Assembly (NCBI RefSeq): GCF_024807145.1
Contig: NZ_JANUCA010000011.1
Coordinates: 1 to 36,145, forward strand
Direction: 5' to 3'
Source: Microbacterium sp. AK031
Lineage (GTDB): Bacteria; Actinomycetota; Actinomycetes; Actinomycetales; Microbacteriaceae
Length of the DNA: 36,145 bases
In this document: positions 16,961 through 23,892 of the stretch, one piece after another
Position numbering within the stretch: position 1 is the first letter of the stretch
Layout: the number at the start of each line of letters is the position of its first letter
The notes under the pieces: model-generated
The model's database searches: none
The model's input: only the letters and a program-made list of their open reading frames with translations
Told to the model about the DNA's origin: nothing
Translations under genes and position numbers: made by a program

Positions 16961-18079
16961 ATGAAGAGAATGGCATTTGCGGCCACAGCGATTGTCGCCG
17001 CAACAGCTCTCGCCCTCACCGGTTGCTCAGGCGAACGTGGCGGCGACACCGGAGGCGGTACCGACGAGGAAGTCACCGGATTCGAGGCAGGCTCGACGAT
17101 CGGCGTCGCGCTGCCCGACAAGACCAGTGAGAACTGGGTGCTGGCAGGTCAGCTGTTCACCGACGGCCTGGAGGAAGCCGGCTACAAGGCCGACGTCCAG
17201 TACGCTCCGGCGAGCAACACGGTCGCCGAGCAGCAGAACCAGATCCAGACCATGGTGCAGAACGGCGCCAAGGTCATCATCATCGGTGCGAAGGACGGCA
17301 AGCAGCTGGCCACGCAGGTGCAGGCGGCGCAGGATGCCGGTGCCTACGTGATCGCCTACGACCGCCTGATCGAGAACACCGAAGCCGTCGACTACTACGT
17401 CGCGTTCGACAACTTCAAGGTCGGCAACCTGCAGGGCCAGGCGCTGCTCGACGGGCTCGCCGAGCGCGCCGATCACGAGGCGCCATACAACGTCGAGCTG
17501 TTCTCCGGCTCGCCGGATGACGCCAACTCGGCTGTCTTCTTCGATGGCGCGATGGAGGTTCTCCAGCCGGCCATCGATGACGGCACGCTGAACGTCGTCT
17601 CCGGCCAGACCGAGATCGCCCAGACGGCCACCGAGGGCTGGCTGGCCGAGAACGCGCAGAACCGCATGGACACGCTGCTCACTGGCTCGTACGGCGGCGA
17701 CGTGGTGCTCGACGGCGTGCTCTCGCCGAACGACACGCTGGCCCGTGCCATCCTCACCTCTGCACAGCAGGCTGGCAAGGGAGTCCCGGTCGTCACCGGT
17801 CAGGACTCCGAGGTCGAGTCGGTGAAGTCGATCATGGAGGGCATCCAGTACTCCACGATCAACAAGGACACCGCGCTGCTCGTGGAGCAGGCCATCAAGA
17901 TGGTCGGTCAGCTGCAGAAGGGCGAAGAGGCTGAGGTCAACGACACCGAGTCCTACGACAACGGCGTGAAGGTCGTCCCGTCGTACCTTCTCGACCCGGT
18001 CATCGTCACGAAGGAGAACGCTGCCGAGGCGTACGCCAACGTGCCGAGCCTCCTGGAGATCGTGGAGTCGTACAAGTAA
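16961..18079 (+). CDS. chvE: CUT2 sugar-binding lipoprotein (ChvE/XylF-like)
   Basis: Substrate-binding protein of 372 aa. A lipoprotein signal (MKRMAFAATA...) ends in LALTGC with Cys22 as the lipidated residue, followed by a Gly/Asp/Glu-rich linker to about residue 45. The mature domain is a periplasmic-binding-protein type I fold: IGVALPDKTSENWVLAGQLF, NQIQTMVQNGAKVIIIGAKDG, YVIAYDRLIENTEAVDYYVAFDN, LFSGSPDDANSAVFFDGAMEVL, GVLSPNDTLARAIL and VTGQDSEVESVKSI. The YDRLI plus YVAFDN pair resembles ChvE and XylF. It sits 30 bp after the permease with its own site (GAGAAAGAG) and a strong terminator behind it. It probably delivers an aldose to the MmsA/MmsB importer. Confidence 0.92.
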   Translation: MKRMAFAATAIVAATALALTGCSGERGGDTGGGTDEEVTGFEAGSTIGVALPDKTSENWVLAGQLFTDGLEEAGYKADVQYAPASNTVAEQQNQIQTMVQNGAKVIIIGAKDGKQLATQVQAAQDAGAYVIAYDRLIENTEAVDYYVAFDNFKVGNLQGQALLDGLAERADHEAPYNVELFSGSPDDANSAVFFDGAMEVLQPAIDDGTLNVVSGQTEIAQTATEGWLAENAQNRMDTLLTGSYGGDVVLDGVLSPNDTLARAILTSAQQAGKGVPVVTGQDSEVESVKSIMEGIQYSTINKDTALLVEQAIKMVGQLQKGEEAEVNDTESYDNGVKVVPSYLLDPVIVTKENAAEAYANVPSLLEIVESYK

Positions 18080-18102
18080 CGACTTCCGTTTTGGGGACGC
18101 GC

Positions 18103-18143
18103 GAGCCGTCCGGGCCTTCGGGTCCGGGCGGCTCGTTTTCTTT
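18103..18143 (+). terminator. Rho-independent terminator of the CUT2 operon
   Basis: A 14-bp stem (18103-18116 with 18121-18134, including two G-U pairs) is closed by a TTCG tetraloop and followed by GTTTTCTTT. This is the clearest intrinsic terminator in the window, 24 bp after the chvE stop. Confidence 0.92.
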
Positions 18144-18210
18144 GCGCGCGGCTCAGCCTCACGCATAGAAGGTGGTCATGCCACCGAGGCTAGCGGTCAG
18201 CCGACTGCCG

Positions 18211-18216
18211 TAGCCT
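18211..18216 (+). promoter_or_regulatory. probable -10 of the ABC-F gene
   Basis: TAGCCT lies 9 nt before ATG 18226, so the transcript would have almost no leader. Weak on its own; supported by the terminator upstream, which requires a promoter in this 82-bp gap. Confidence 0.4.
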
Positions 18217-18225
18217 TGGAATGAC

Positions 18226-20016
18226 ATGGCACATCTTCTCGGGGCCGAAGGCCTCCACCTGGAATACCCGACCAAGGTCGTATTCGACTCCATCACCCTC
18301 GGCATCGAGGAGGGGGACCGGATCGGCATCGTCGGTCGCAACGGCGACGGCAAGTCCTCCCTGCTGGCGATGCTCGCAGGCCGCAAGGAACCGGACGACG
18401 GACGCGTGACGATGCGCGCCGGCACCACCGTCGGCGTGCTGGATCAGGCGGACACACTCGACGACACCCTCACGATCGCGCAGTCGGTCGTCGGTGACAT
18501 GCCGGAGTACGAGTGGGCCGGAGATGCCCGCGTGCGCGACGTCATCCAGGGGCTGCTGGCCGACCTGGACTGGAATGCGCAGGTTCTGGGCCTGAGCGGT
18601 GGACAGCGGCGTCGTGTCGCGCTCGCCGCGCTGCTCGTCGAGGACTGGGACATCATCGCCCTGGACGAGCCGACGAACCACCTCGACGTCGAGGCGATCA
18701 CGTGGCTCGCCGGGCACCTGAAGAAGCGATGGGCAGTCAATTCCGGCGCATTCCTCGTCGTCACGCACGATCGCTGGTTCCTCGACGAGGTCTGCACCGA
18801 GACGTGGGAAGTGCATGACCAGATCGTCGAGCCGTTCGAGGGCGGATACGCCGCGTACATACTGCAGCGCGTGGAGCGCGACCGCATGTCGGCGGCGACG
18901 GAGGCGAAGCGCCAGAACCTCGCCCGCAAGGAGCTCGCCTGGCTGCGCCGCGGAGCGCCCGCACGCACCAGCAAACCCAAGTTCCGCATCGATGCGGCGA
19001 ACGAGCTGATCGAGGACGTCCCCGAGATCCGCGACAAGGTCTCACTGCAGTCGCTTGCCGTCTCCCGTCTCGGCAAGGACGTCGTCGACCTGCTGGATGC
19101 CGGCGTGCGATACGACGACCGCGAGATTCTCAAGGACGTGGAGTGGCGCATCGCGCCGGGCGAGCGCACCGGCATCCTCGGGGTGAACGGCGCAGGCAAG
19201 TCGACGCTGCTCGGGCTCGTCGCCGGCACGGTCCAGCCGACCAGCGGTCGAGTCAAGCGCGGCACGACCGTCAAGGTCAAGACCCTCACCCAGCGGATCG
19301 ACGAGCTGACCACGGTCTGGAACGACCCGGTTCGCAAGGTCATCGAGAGCCTGCGCACGGAGTACACTTTCGGCACCGGATCCAAGTCGCAGTCACTCAC
19401 TCCAGGCCAGCTTCTCGAGCGACTCGGTTTCTCGTCTGCTCAGCTCTCGACGCCGGTGAAGGATCTCTCCGGTGGCCAGCAGCGGCGCCTGCAGCTGCTG
19501 CTCGTACTGCTCGAGCAGCCCAACGTGCTGATCCTCGACGAGCCGACCAATGACATGGACACCGACATGCTCGCGGCCATCGAGGATCTTCTGGACTCCT
19601 GGCCGGGCACCCTGCTCGTGGTGAGCCATGACCGCTACTTCCTGGAGCGCGTCACCGACCAGCAGTTCGCCGTCATGGGAGGGCGACTGCGCCACCTGCC
19701 GGGGGGAGTGGACGAGTATCTGCGGCTGCGTGTGGCAGAGCAGAATGCTCCGCGGGCAGGCGCGTCCGCGGCATCCTCATCACGACCCGGTCTCGAGGGC
19801 GCTGCTCTCCGTACTGCGCAGAAGGAGATCGCGGCCGCCGAGCGCAAGATCCAGAAGCTCACGCAGCAGATCGACAAGGCCAAGCACGCGCTCGTGGAGC
19901 ATGACCAGTCCGACTACGAAGGACTCGCTGAGAAGATGAAGCGGATCAGTGCGCTGGAGTCCGAGGTCGAAGAGAACGAGACGCGATGGCTGGAGCTCAG
20001 CGAGCAGCTCGGCTGA
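18226..20016 (+). CDS. ABC-F family ATPase (Uup/EttA-like ribosome-associated protein)
   Basis: A soluble 596-aa protein with two ABC cassettes and no membrane segment, so not a transporter subunit. Cassette 1 has GRNGDGKSS (38-46; GDGKSS rather than GAGKST), LSGGQRRRVAL and DEPTNHLDVEA. The arm/linker region is rich in charged helix with the ERDRMSAATEAKRQNLARKE block. Cassette 2 has [21 protein letters not shown] and DEPTNDMDTDM. A C-terminal coiled coil (about 545-594, AERKIQKLTQQIDKAKHALV) is a Uup-like feature. ABC-F proteins act on the ribosome E site in translation rescue or antibiotic protection, and Uup binds DNA. Which role applies here is not shown. It is a single-gene unit facing the convergent rluA-like gene 18 bp away. 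Confidence 0.92.
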   Translation: MAHLLGAEGLHLEYPTKVVFDSITLGIEEGDRIGIVGRNGDGKSSLLAMLAGRKEPDDGRVTMRAGTTVGVLDQADTLDDTLTIAQSVVGDMPEYEWAGDARVRDVIQGLLADLDWNAQVLGLSGGQRRRVALAALLVEDWDIIALDEPTNHLDVEAITWLAGHLKKRWAVNSGAFLVVTHDRWFLDEVCTETWEVHDQIVEPFEGGYAAYILQRVERDRMSAATEAKRQNLARKELAWLRRGAPARTSKPKFRIDAANELIEDVPEIRDKVSLQSLAVSRLGKDVVDLLDAGVRYDDREILKDVEWRIAPGERTGILGVNGAGKSTLLGLVAGTVQPTSGRVKRGTTVKVKTLTQRIDELTTVWNDPVRKVIESLRTEYTFGTGSKSQSLTPGQLLERLGFSSAQLSTPVKDLSGGQQRRLQLLLVLLEQPNVLILDEPTNDMDTDMLAAIEDLLDSWPGTLLVVSHDRYFLERVTDQQFAVMGGRLRHLPGGVDEYLRLRVAEQNAPRAGASAASSSRPGLEGAALRTAQKEIAAAERKIQKLTQQIDKAKHALVEHDQSDYEGLAEKMKRISALESEVEENETRWLELSEQLG

Positions 20017-20034
20017 CACGCGTCGCCACCGCGG

Positions 20035-20952
20035 TCAGAGCGGCGCGTAGCGCAGCGTCCGTTGCGTGCGGAAGTCCCGCTCCTCACCGCTGAGCGGGTC
20101 GATGAATCGCAGTTCGCGGGCGAGGAGCTGCAAGGGTCTGTCGTGATCGTCCGGCTTCTCGTCCGTGAGGATCGGATACAGATTGTCGTGCAGGATGCCG
20201 AGACCGATGCTCGCGAGGTGCACGCGCAGCTGGTGCATCTTGCCCGTGTGCGGGCGAAGCAGCGTATGGACGACGTGCTCGTCGGCGTCGATCAGTTCGA
20301 TGAGCGTCTCGGAGTTCGGATCGCGGTCGGCGTCGACGTCGACGCACACCTGACTGCGCAGCTTCTCGATGTGCAGCCGCACCGTTCGGGGCAGATCGTT
20401 CGTCCATCCCGCCGGCCGCGCAGACACTGCCTCGTACACCTTCTCGATCTGACGGCGCTGGAACAGGGTCTGATATGCGCCGCGCGTCACGGGGCGAGCG
20501 GAGAACATCAGCACCCCGGCGGTCGCACGGTCCAATCGGTGCACCGGCGCGAGATCAGCGTTGTCGAGCAGGCGGCGCAGACGCACGAGGGCGGAGTTCT
20601 GCACGTACCTGCCCGCCGGCGTCGATGGCAGGAAGTGCGGCTTGTCGATCACGACGAGATCCCTGTCCTCGTGCAGGATCTCGATGTCGAACGGGATGTG
20701 CGTCTCGGCCGGGGGCTCGCGGTAGTACCAGACGAACTCCTCCGCACCCAGCGGTGCATCGCGAGTGACGGCGGAGCCGTCGGTGGCGATGATCTCACCG
20801 TCGTCGAAGCGCATCAGCAGTCGCTCGGGATCGAGGTGGAAGAAGCGCTCGACCATGTAGGCGCTCACGGTGGGCCAGGGGCCGGTGAGCGGTACGTGCA
20901 GGCGGGTGGCGCCGACGCCGTCGCGGACGGGGAGAGGGGAGCGCATCGCCAT
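20035..20952 (-). CDS. RluA-family RNA pseudouridine synthase
   Basis: A 305-aa enzyme that isomerises uridine in rRNA or tRNA. The RluA catalytic motif is HRLDRATAGVLMF (138-150) with Asp141 as the nucleophile. DLVVIDKPHFLPSTP (98-112) is the conserved strand before it. GKMHQLRVHLASIGLGILHD is the RluA motif III near the C-terminus. The N-terminus (residues 1-90) lacks a clear S4 domain, though AYMVERFFHLDPERLLMRFDDGEI resembles one of reduced form. The site modified cannot be assigned. It begins 16 bp after the MarR-family gene on the same strand and is likely cotranscribed. ATG 20952 is used; a second ATG lies two codons later. Confidence 0.9.
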   Translation of the reverse strand: MAMRSPLPVRDGVGATRLHVPLTGPWPTVSAYMVERFFHLDPERLLMRFDDGEIIATDGSAVTRDAPLGAEEFVWYYREPPAETHIPFDIEILHEDRDLVVIDKPHFLPSTPAGRYVQNSALVRLRRLLDNADLAPVHRLDRATAGVLMFSARPVTRGAYQTLFQRRQIEKVYEAVSARPAGWTNDLPRTVRLHIEKLRSQVCVDVDADRDPNSETLIELIDADEHVVHTLLRPHTGKMHQLRVHLASIGLGILHDNLYPILTDEKPDDHDRPLQLLARELRFIDPLSGEERDFRTQRTLRYAPL

Positions 20953-20968
20953 CAGAGGAGACTCTGCA

Positions 20969-21463
20969 TCAGGAGTCGTAGCTCAGGCTGAGCTTGCGCA
21001 GCAGGGCTGCCATGCGGTCGCGGTCGGCGCGGGAGAGTGCCTGCAGCAGTTCGGCCTCCACGTCGACCAGGCGGGTGATCGCGGCATCCACGCGCATCTG
21101 TCCGTCCTCGGTCAAGGTGACCAGCACGCTTCGACCGTCGCCGGGATCAGCCTCGCGCCTGACGAAGCGGCGTCCGACCAGCCGATCGATCCGATTGGTC
21201 ATGGTGCCGCTCGAGACGAGGGTCTGCTGTAACAGCTGCTTGGGGGAGAGCTGGAATGGCGTTCCTGCACGCCGAAGCGCGGAGAGCACGTCCCATTCCC
21301 ATGGCTCGATGTCGCTGCGGCGGAACACGTCGCGTCGCGCACGGTCGAGGTGCTTGGAGAGCCGGTCCATGCGGGAGAGCACCTCCAGCGGCGAGAAGTC
21401 CAGGTCGGGGCGCTGGGTGTTCCACGCGCCGACGATCCGGTCGACTTCATCTGCCTCGCTCAT
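20969..21463 (-). CDS. MarR-family transcriptional regulator
   Basis: A 164-aa winged-helix protein. The recognition region reads LSPKQLLQQTLVSSGTMTNRIDRLVGRRFVRREADPGDGR, with the wing DPGDGRSVLVTLTEDGQMRVD, the classic MarR DxRxx-like wing (DPGDGRS). N- and C-terminal helices form the dimer interface. The WEWDVLSALRRAG block precedes the helix-turn-helix. The start is ATG 21463 rather than the adjacent GTG 21466, because GATAAT lies exactly 6 nt upstream of the ATG. MarR proteins bind small phenolic or other ligands, but nothing nearby shows the ligand or target. The only cotranscribed neighbour is the pseudouridine synthase. Confidence 0.92.
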   Translation of the reverse strand: MSEADEVDRIVGAWNTQRPDLDFSPLEVLSRMDRLSKHLDRARRDVFRRSDIEPWEWDVLSALRRAGTPFQLSPKQLLQQTLVSSGTMTNRIDRLVGRRFVRREADPGDGRSVLVTLTEDGQMRVDAAITRLVDVEAELLQALSRADRDRMAALLRKLSLSYDS

Positions 21464-21469
21464 CACACC

Positions 21470-21475
21470 ATTATC
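21470..21475 (-). promoter_or_regulatory. leaderless-type -10 of the MarR gene
   Basis: GATAAT on the minus strand (five of six matches to TATAAT) ends 6 nt before ATG 21463. A leaderless transcript is expected. Confidence 0.5.
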
Positions 21476-21482
21476 CGTCTCC

Positions 21483-21519
21483 GACGAACGTCACATATCC
21501 GGGTCAGACGAACATCACA
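21483..21519. repeat. two 13-bp direct repeats upstream of the MarR gene
   Basis: GACGAACGTCACA (21483-21495) and GACGAACATCACA (21507-21519) differ at one base and are 24 bp apart. The second includes the last codons and stop of the DUF222 relic. They may be the trace of a local duplication of that gene's end, or two binding sites for the MarR regulator on one face of the helix. Confidence 0.55.
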
Positions 21520-22145
21520 CGCAGTTCGGGAGTATCGACGTACTCGCGCCCGAGTGGACTTGCCCACACCAGAGTCCCCTCGGGCTGTTGCCCGACGGTC
21601 CATCGATGTCGTGCATCGACATTCGGATGCTTCAGCGGATGATGACTCGTGCAGAAACAGGCGAGGTTGCACCGGCTGGAGGGGACGTACGTGTCGACGT
21701 TGGTGACCATCCCATCGGGATCGAGGAACAACCGGGAGAAGCTGAGCGCCCGACCGGCGAGGCTGCGGGCGAGGTCGGGGTGGATGGGACCCACGCCGTC
21801 GAGCTCGGCCATCGCGTCATCACGGCCGGCCAGAGTGCTCGCCGCGATCGTCACCTGACCGGTGGGTCGAATCGCGTCCAGATCGATGCCCATGGCTGTC
21901 GACGCCATGGCGGTCAGCAGCAGATCGCAGAAGAGGTCAGCGCGTCGCTGATCCGTCGTGCGGTCGTCGTCCATCGCGGCGGCCGCCGCAGTGAGAGGGT
22001 CGAAGATCGCGTATGCGAGAACCTCCGGAATCACGCCGATCAACTGGGCGATGCCGTCGGAGGTCGGACGGACACTGACCTCGCGCTCGTCACGTGCTTC
22101 GCGGTGAGCCTGTTCCTGCGCGACCGGTCGCAGTGCGGCTGTCAC
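21504..22145 (-). pseudogene. truncated DUF222 / HNH endonuclease (13E12-repeat family) lacking the HNH core
   Basis: The minus-strand frame carries the second half of a DUF222 domain: LRPVAQEQAHREARDEREVS, then SVRPTSDGIAQLIGVIPEVL, RTTDQRRADLFCDLLLTAM, IRPTGQVTIAASTLAGRD, GVGPIHPDLARSLAG. It then jumps at about 21674 from DTYVPSS directly to CNLACFCTSHHPLKH, the end of the HNH domain. The part normally between, holding the arginine-rich entry, two zinc-type Cys and the catalytic DH, is missing in frame. The C-terminal TLVWASPLGREYV block is intact. The N-terminal half of DUF222 is also absent; the frame stays open upstream but without recognisable family sequence. GTG 22145 could start a 213-aa product. 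Relatives are about 400-500 aa and occur in many copies in actinobacteria. It cannot be a working nuclease. Confidence 0.85.
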
Positions 22146-22362
22146 GGCACGCGCGCGAGCTCTGGTTCGCGGCGCGGTCGTCTCGCAGCCGTACGGCACG
22201 ACGTCGTGCTCGTAGGCGGTTCGCAGGGTCAGGCCGTCGTCGTCGGCATCATGGTCACCAGTGGGCGCTTCTTCGAGGATCCCCTCGGCGGAATTCTGCG
22301 ATCCGGATCGCACATTCACGCAACTGCGAATCGTCGAGCGAGCGGCATGGCAGACTTGTCTG

Positions 22363-22379
22363 GTGACCCCGACGGTCAC
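22363..22379. promoter_or_regulatory. palindrome directly before tRNA-Gln
   Basis: GTGACC (22363-22368) and GGTCAC (22374-22379) form a perfect inverted repeat with a 5-bp spacer, ending 2 bp before the tRNA. It could be a regulator site over the tRNA-glmU promoter or a hairpin in the tRNA precursor. No clear promoter hexamers were identified; CAGACT at 22351-22356 is a possible -10. Confidence 0.35.
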
Positions 22380-22381
22380 GG

Positions 22382-22453
22382 TCCGCCGTGGTGTAATGGC
22401 AGCACGACAGCCTTTGGAGCTGTTAGGTCTAGGTTCGAATCCTGGCGGCGGAG
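22382..22453 (+). tRNA. tRNA-Gln (anticodon TTG)
   Basis: The 72-nt sequence folds as a cloverleaf. The acceptor stem TCCGCCG (22382-22388) pairs with CGGCGGA (22446-22452), with discriminator G at 22453. The D-arm is GTGTAATGGCAGCAC. The anticodon stem ACAGC/GCTGT encloses loop CTTTGGA with anticodon TTG, which reads CAA. The T-arm contains GGTTCGAATCC. CCA is not encoded. The glmU start codon begins 2 nt after the discriminator base. Confidence 0.97.
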
Positions 22454-22454
22454 C

Positions 22455-23885
22455 ATGACGGAGAACAAGCTCGCGATCATCGTGCTCGCTGCAGGCCAGG
22501 GCACCAGGATGAAATCCCGGCTGCCGAAGGTGCTGCATCCGATAAGCGGTCGCCCGCTGGTCGGACACGTGCTGACCACGGCGACGGCGCTCGATGCCGC
22601 GCACGTCGAGGTCGTCGTGCGTCACGAGCGCGACCAGGTCGTCGCAGCGCTCACGGCAGACTATCCGCACGTGACATTCGTCGACCAGGACGACATCCCC
22701 GGAACCGGTCGAGCGGTCCAGATCGCGGTCGATGCGCTGCCTTCGGGCTTCGACGGCGACGTGCTCGTCCTCTCCGGTGACTGCCCGCTGGCCGATGCCG
22801 ACACCCTGACCTCCTTCATCGCCGCGCACAGGGCGGCCGACGCCGCTGCGACATTGATGACGGCGGTCGTGCAGGATCCGACCGGCTACGGACGAGTGAT
22901 CCGGGATGCCGATGGCGGTGTCGACCGCATCGTCGAGCAGAAGGACGCCACTGAGGACGAGGCATCCGTCCAGGAGATCAACGCGGGAATGTATGTGTTC
23001 CGCGCCACCACGCTGCGTGAGTACCTTCCCGCCATCGGCGTCGACAACGCCCAGGGCGAGATGTATCTCACGGATGTGCCAGGGCTCCTTCGCCGCGACG
23101 GCGGCCGCGTCGCGGCATCCGTCGTCTCGGATGTCACGGTGACCTACGGCGTCAACGATCGTGCGCAGCTGGCCGAGGTCGGACGTCTGCTGAACGCGCG
23201 CATCGTCCGCCGTTGGCAGCTCGAAGGAGTCACGATCGTCGATCCCGCGACCACCTGGATCGACGACGACGCGAAGCTCGCGCCCGACGTCACGATCCTG
23301 CCGAACACGCACATCGTCGGCGCGACGGTCATCGAATCCGGCGCCGTCGTCGGTCCTGACACGTCTCTCGTCGACTGCGAGGTGGGTGCAGATGCCGTGA
23401 TCCGCCGCTCGGAGGCGACGCTCGCCGTCATCGGTGCCGGTGCCACTGTCGGACCGTTCTCATTCCTCCGCGCAGGCACGACCCTCGGCGCGAAAGGCAA
23501 GATCGGCGCCTACGTCGAGACCAAGAACGCCCAGATCGGTGACGGCAGCAAGGTGCCGCACCTCTCGTACGTGGGCGATGCGACGATCGGTCGCGGCGTC
23601 AACCTCGGCGCGAGCACGATCACCGCGAACTACGACGACGTGAACAAGCACCGCACCGAGATCGGGGATGAGGTGCACACGGGCTCGCACACGGTGCTCG
23701 TCGCGCCCGTTAAGCTGGGAGCAGGTGCGAAGACCGGTGCCGGCGCCGTCGTCCGCAAGGACGTTCCCGCCGGTGCGCTGGCCATGAGCGTGGCCCCGCA
23801 GCGCAACATCGAGGGCTGGGTCGAGAAGAACAGAGCAGGAACGGGCGCGGCGGATGCTGCGGCTCGGGAACAATCGGCGGAATAG
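22455..23885 (+). CDS. glmU: bifunctional UDP-GlcNAc pyrophosphorylase / glucosamine-1-phosphate acetyltransferase
   Basis: Makes UDP-N-acetylglucosamine for peptidoglycan. The 476-aa protein has an N-terminal uridyltransferase with IIVLAAGQGTRMKSRLPKVL (about 8-27) and LVLSGDCPLADADTL (about 103-117). The C-terminal left-handed beta-helix acetyltransferase begins near 260 with hexapeptides (VTILPNTHIVGATVIESGAV). Its catalytic area is KVPHLSYVGDATIGRGVNLG, with ASTITANYDDVNKHRTEIGD after it. Both active regions look intact. The start ATG 22455 follows the tRNA immediately, leaving no room for a Shine-Dalgarno sequence outside the tRNA itself; the upstream open frame is not coding. prs follows after 7 bp, a conserved pairing. 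Confidence 0.96.
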   Translation: MTENKLAIIVLAAGQGTRMKSRLPKVLHPISGRPLVGHVLTTATALDAAHVEVVVRHERDQVVAALTADYPHVTFVDQDDIPGTGRAVQIAVDALPSGFDGDVLVLSGDCPLADADTLTSFIAAHRAADAAATLMTAVVQDPTGYGRVIRDADGGVDRIVEQKDATEDEASVQEINAGMYVFRATTLREYLPAIGVDNAQGEMYLTDVPGLLRRDGGRVAASVVSDVTVTYGVNDRAQLAEVGRLLNARIVRRWQLEGVTIVDPATTWIDDDAKLAPDVTILPNTHIVGATVIESGAVVGPDTSLVDCEVGADAVIRRSEATLAVIGAGATVGPFSFLRAGTTLGAKGKIGAYVETKNAQIGDGSKVPHLSYVGDATIGRGVNLGASTITANYDDVNKHRTEIGDEVHTGSHTVLVAPVKLGAGAKTGAGAVVRKDVPAGALAMSVAPQRNIEGWVEKNRAGTGAADAAAREQSAE

Positions 23886-23892
23886 GCGGAGC

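Noticed and set aside
18226..20016. Drug-efflux ABC transporter
   Set aside because: Two ABC cassettes on one chain with no membrane segment and no permease gene nearby; this is ABC-F.
22150..22453. Integration site of a mobile island at tRNA-Gln
   Set aside because: No integrase and no repeat of the tRNA 3' end was seen. The DUF222 relic lies on the 5' side, and glmU follows the tRNA in the normal order.
20994..22454. Long plus-strand open frame joined upstream to glmU
   Set aside because: It is antisense to MarR and the DUF222 relic and crosses the tRNA. glmU homology starts at 22455.
21504..23312. 602-codon open frame on the minus strand running across glmU, the tRNA and the DUF222 relic
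   Set aside because: Only the part below about 22145 has family sequence. The rest is the antisense of glmU and the tRNA; such shadows are common at this GC content.
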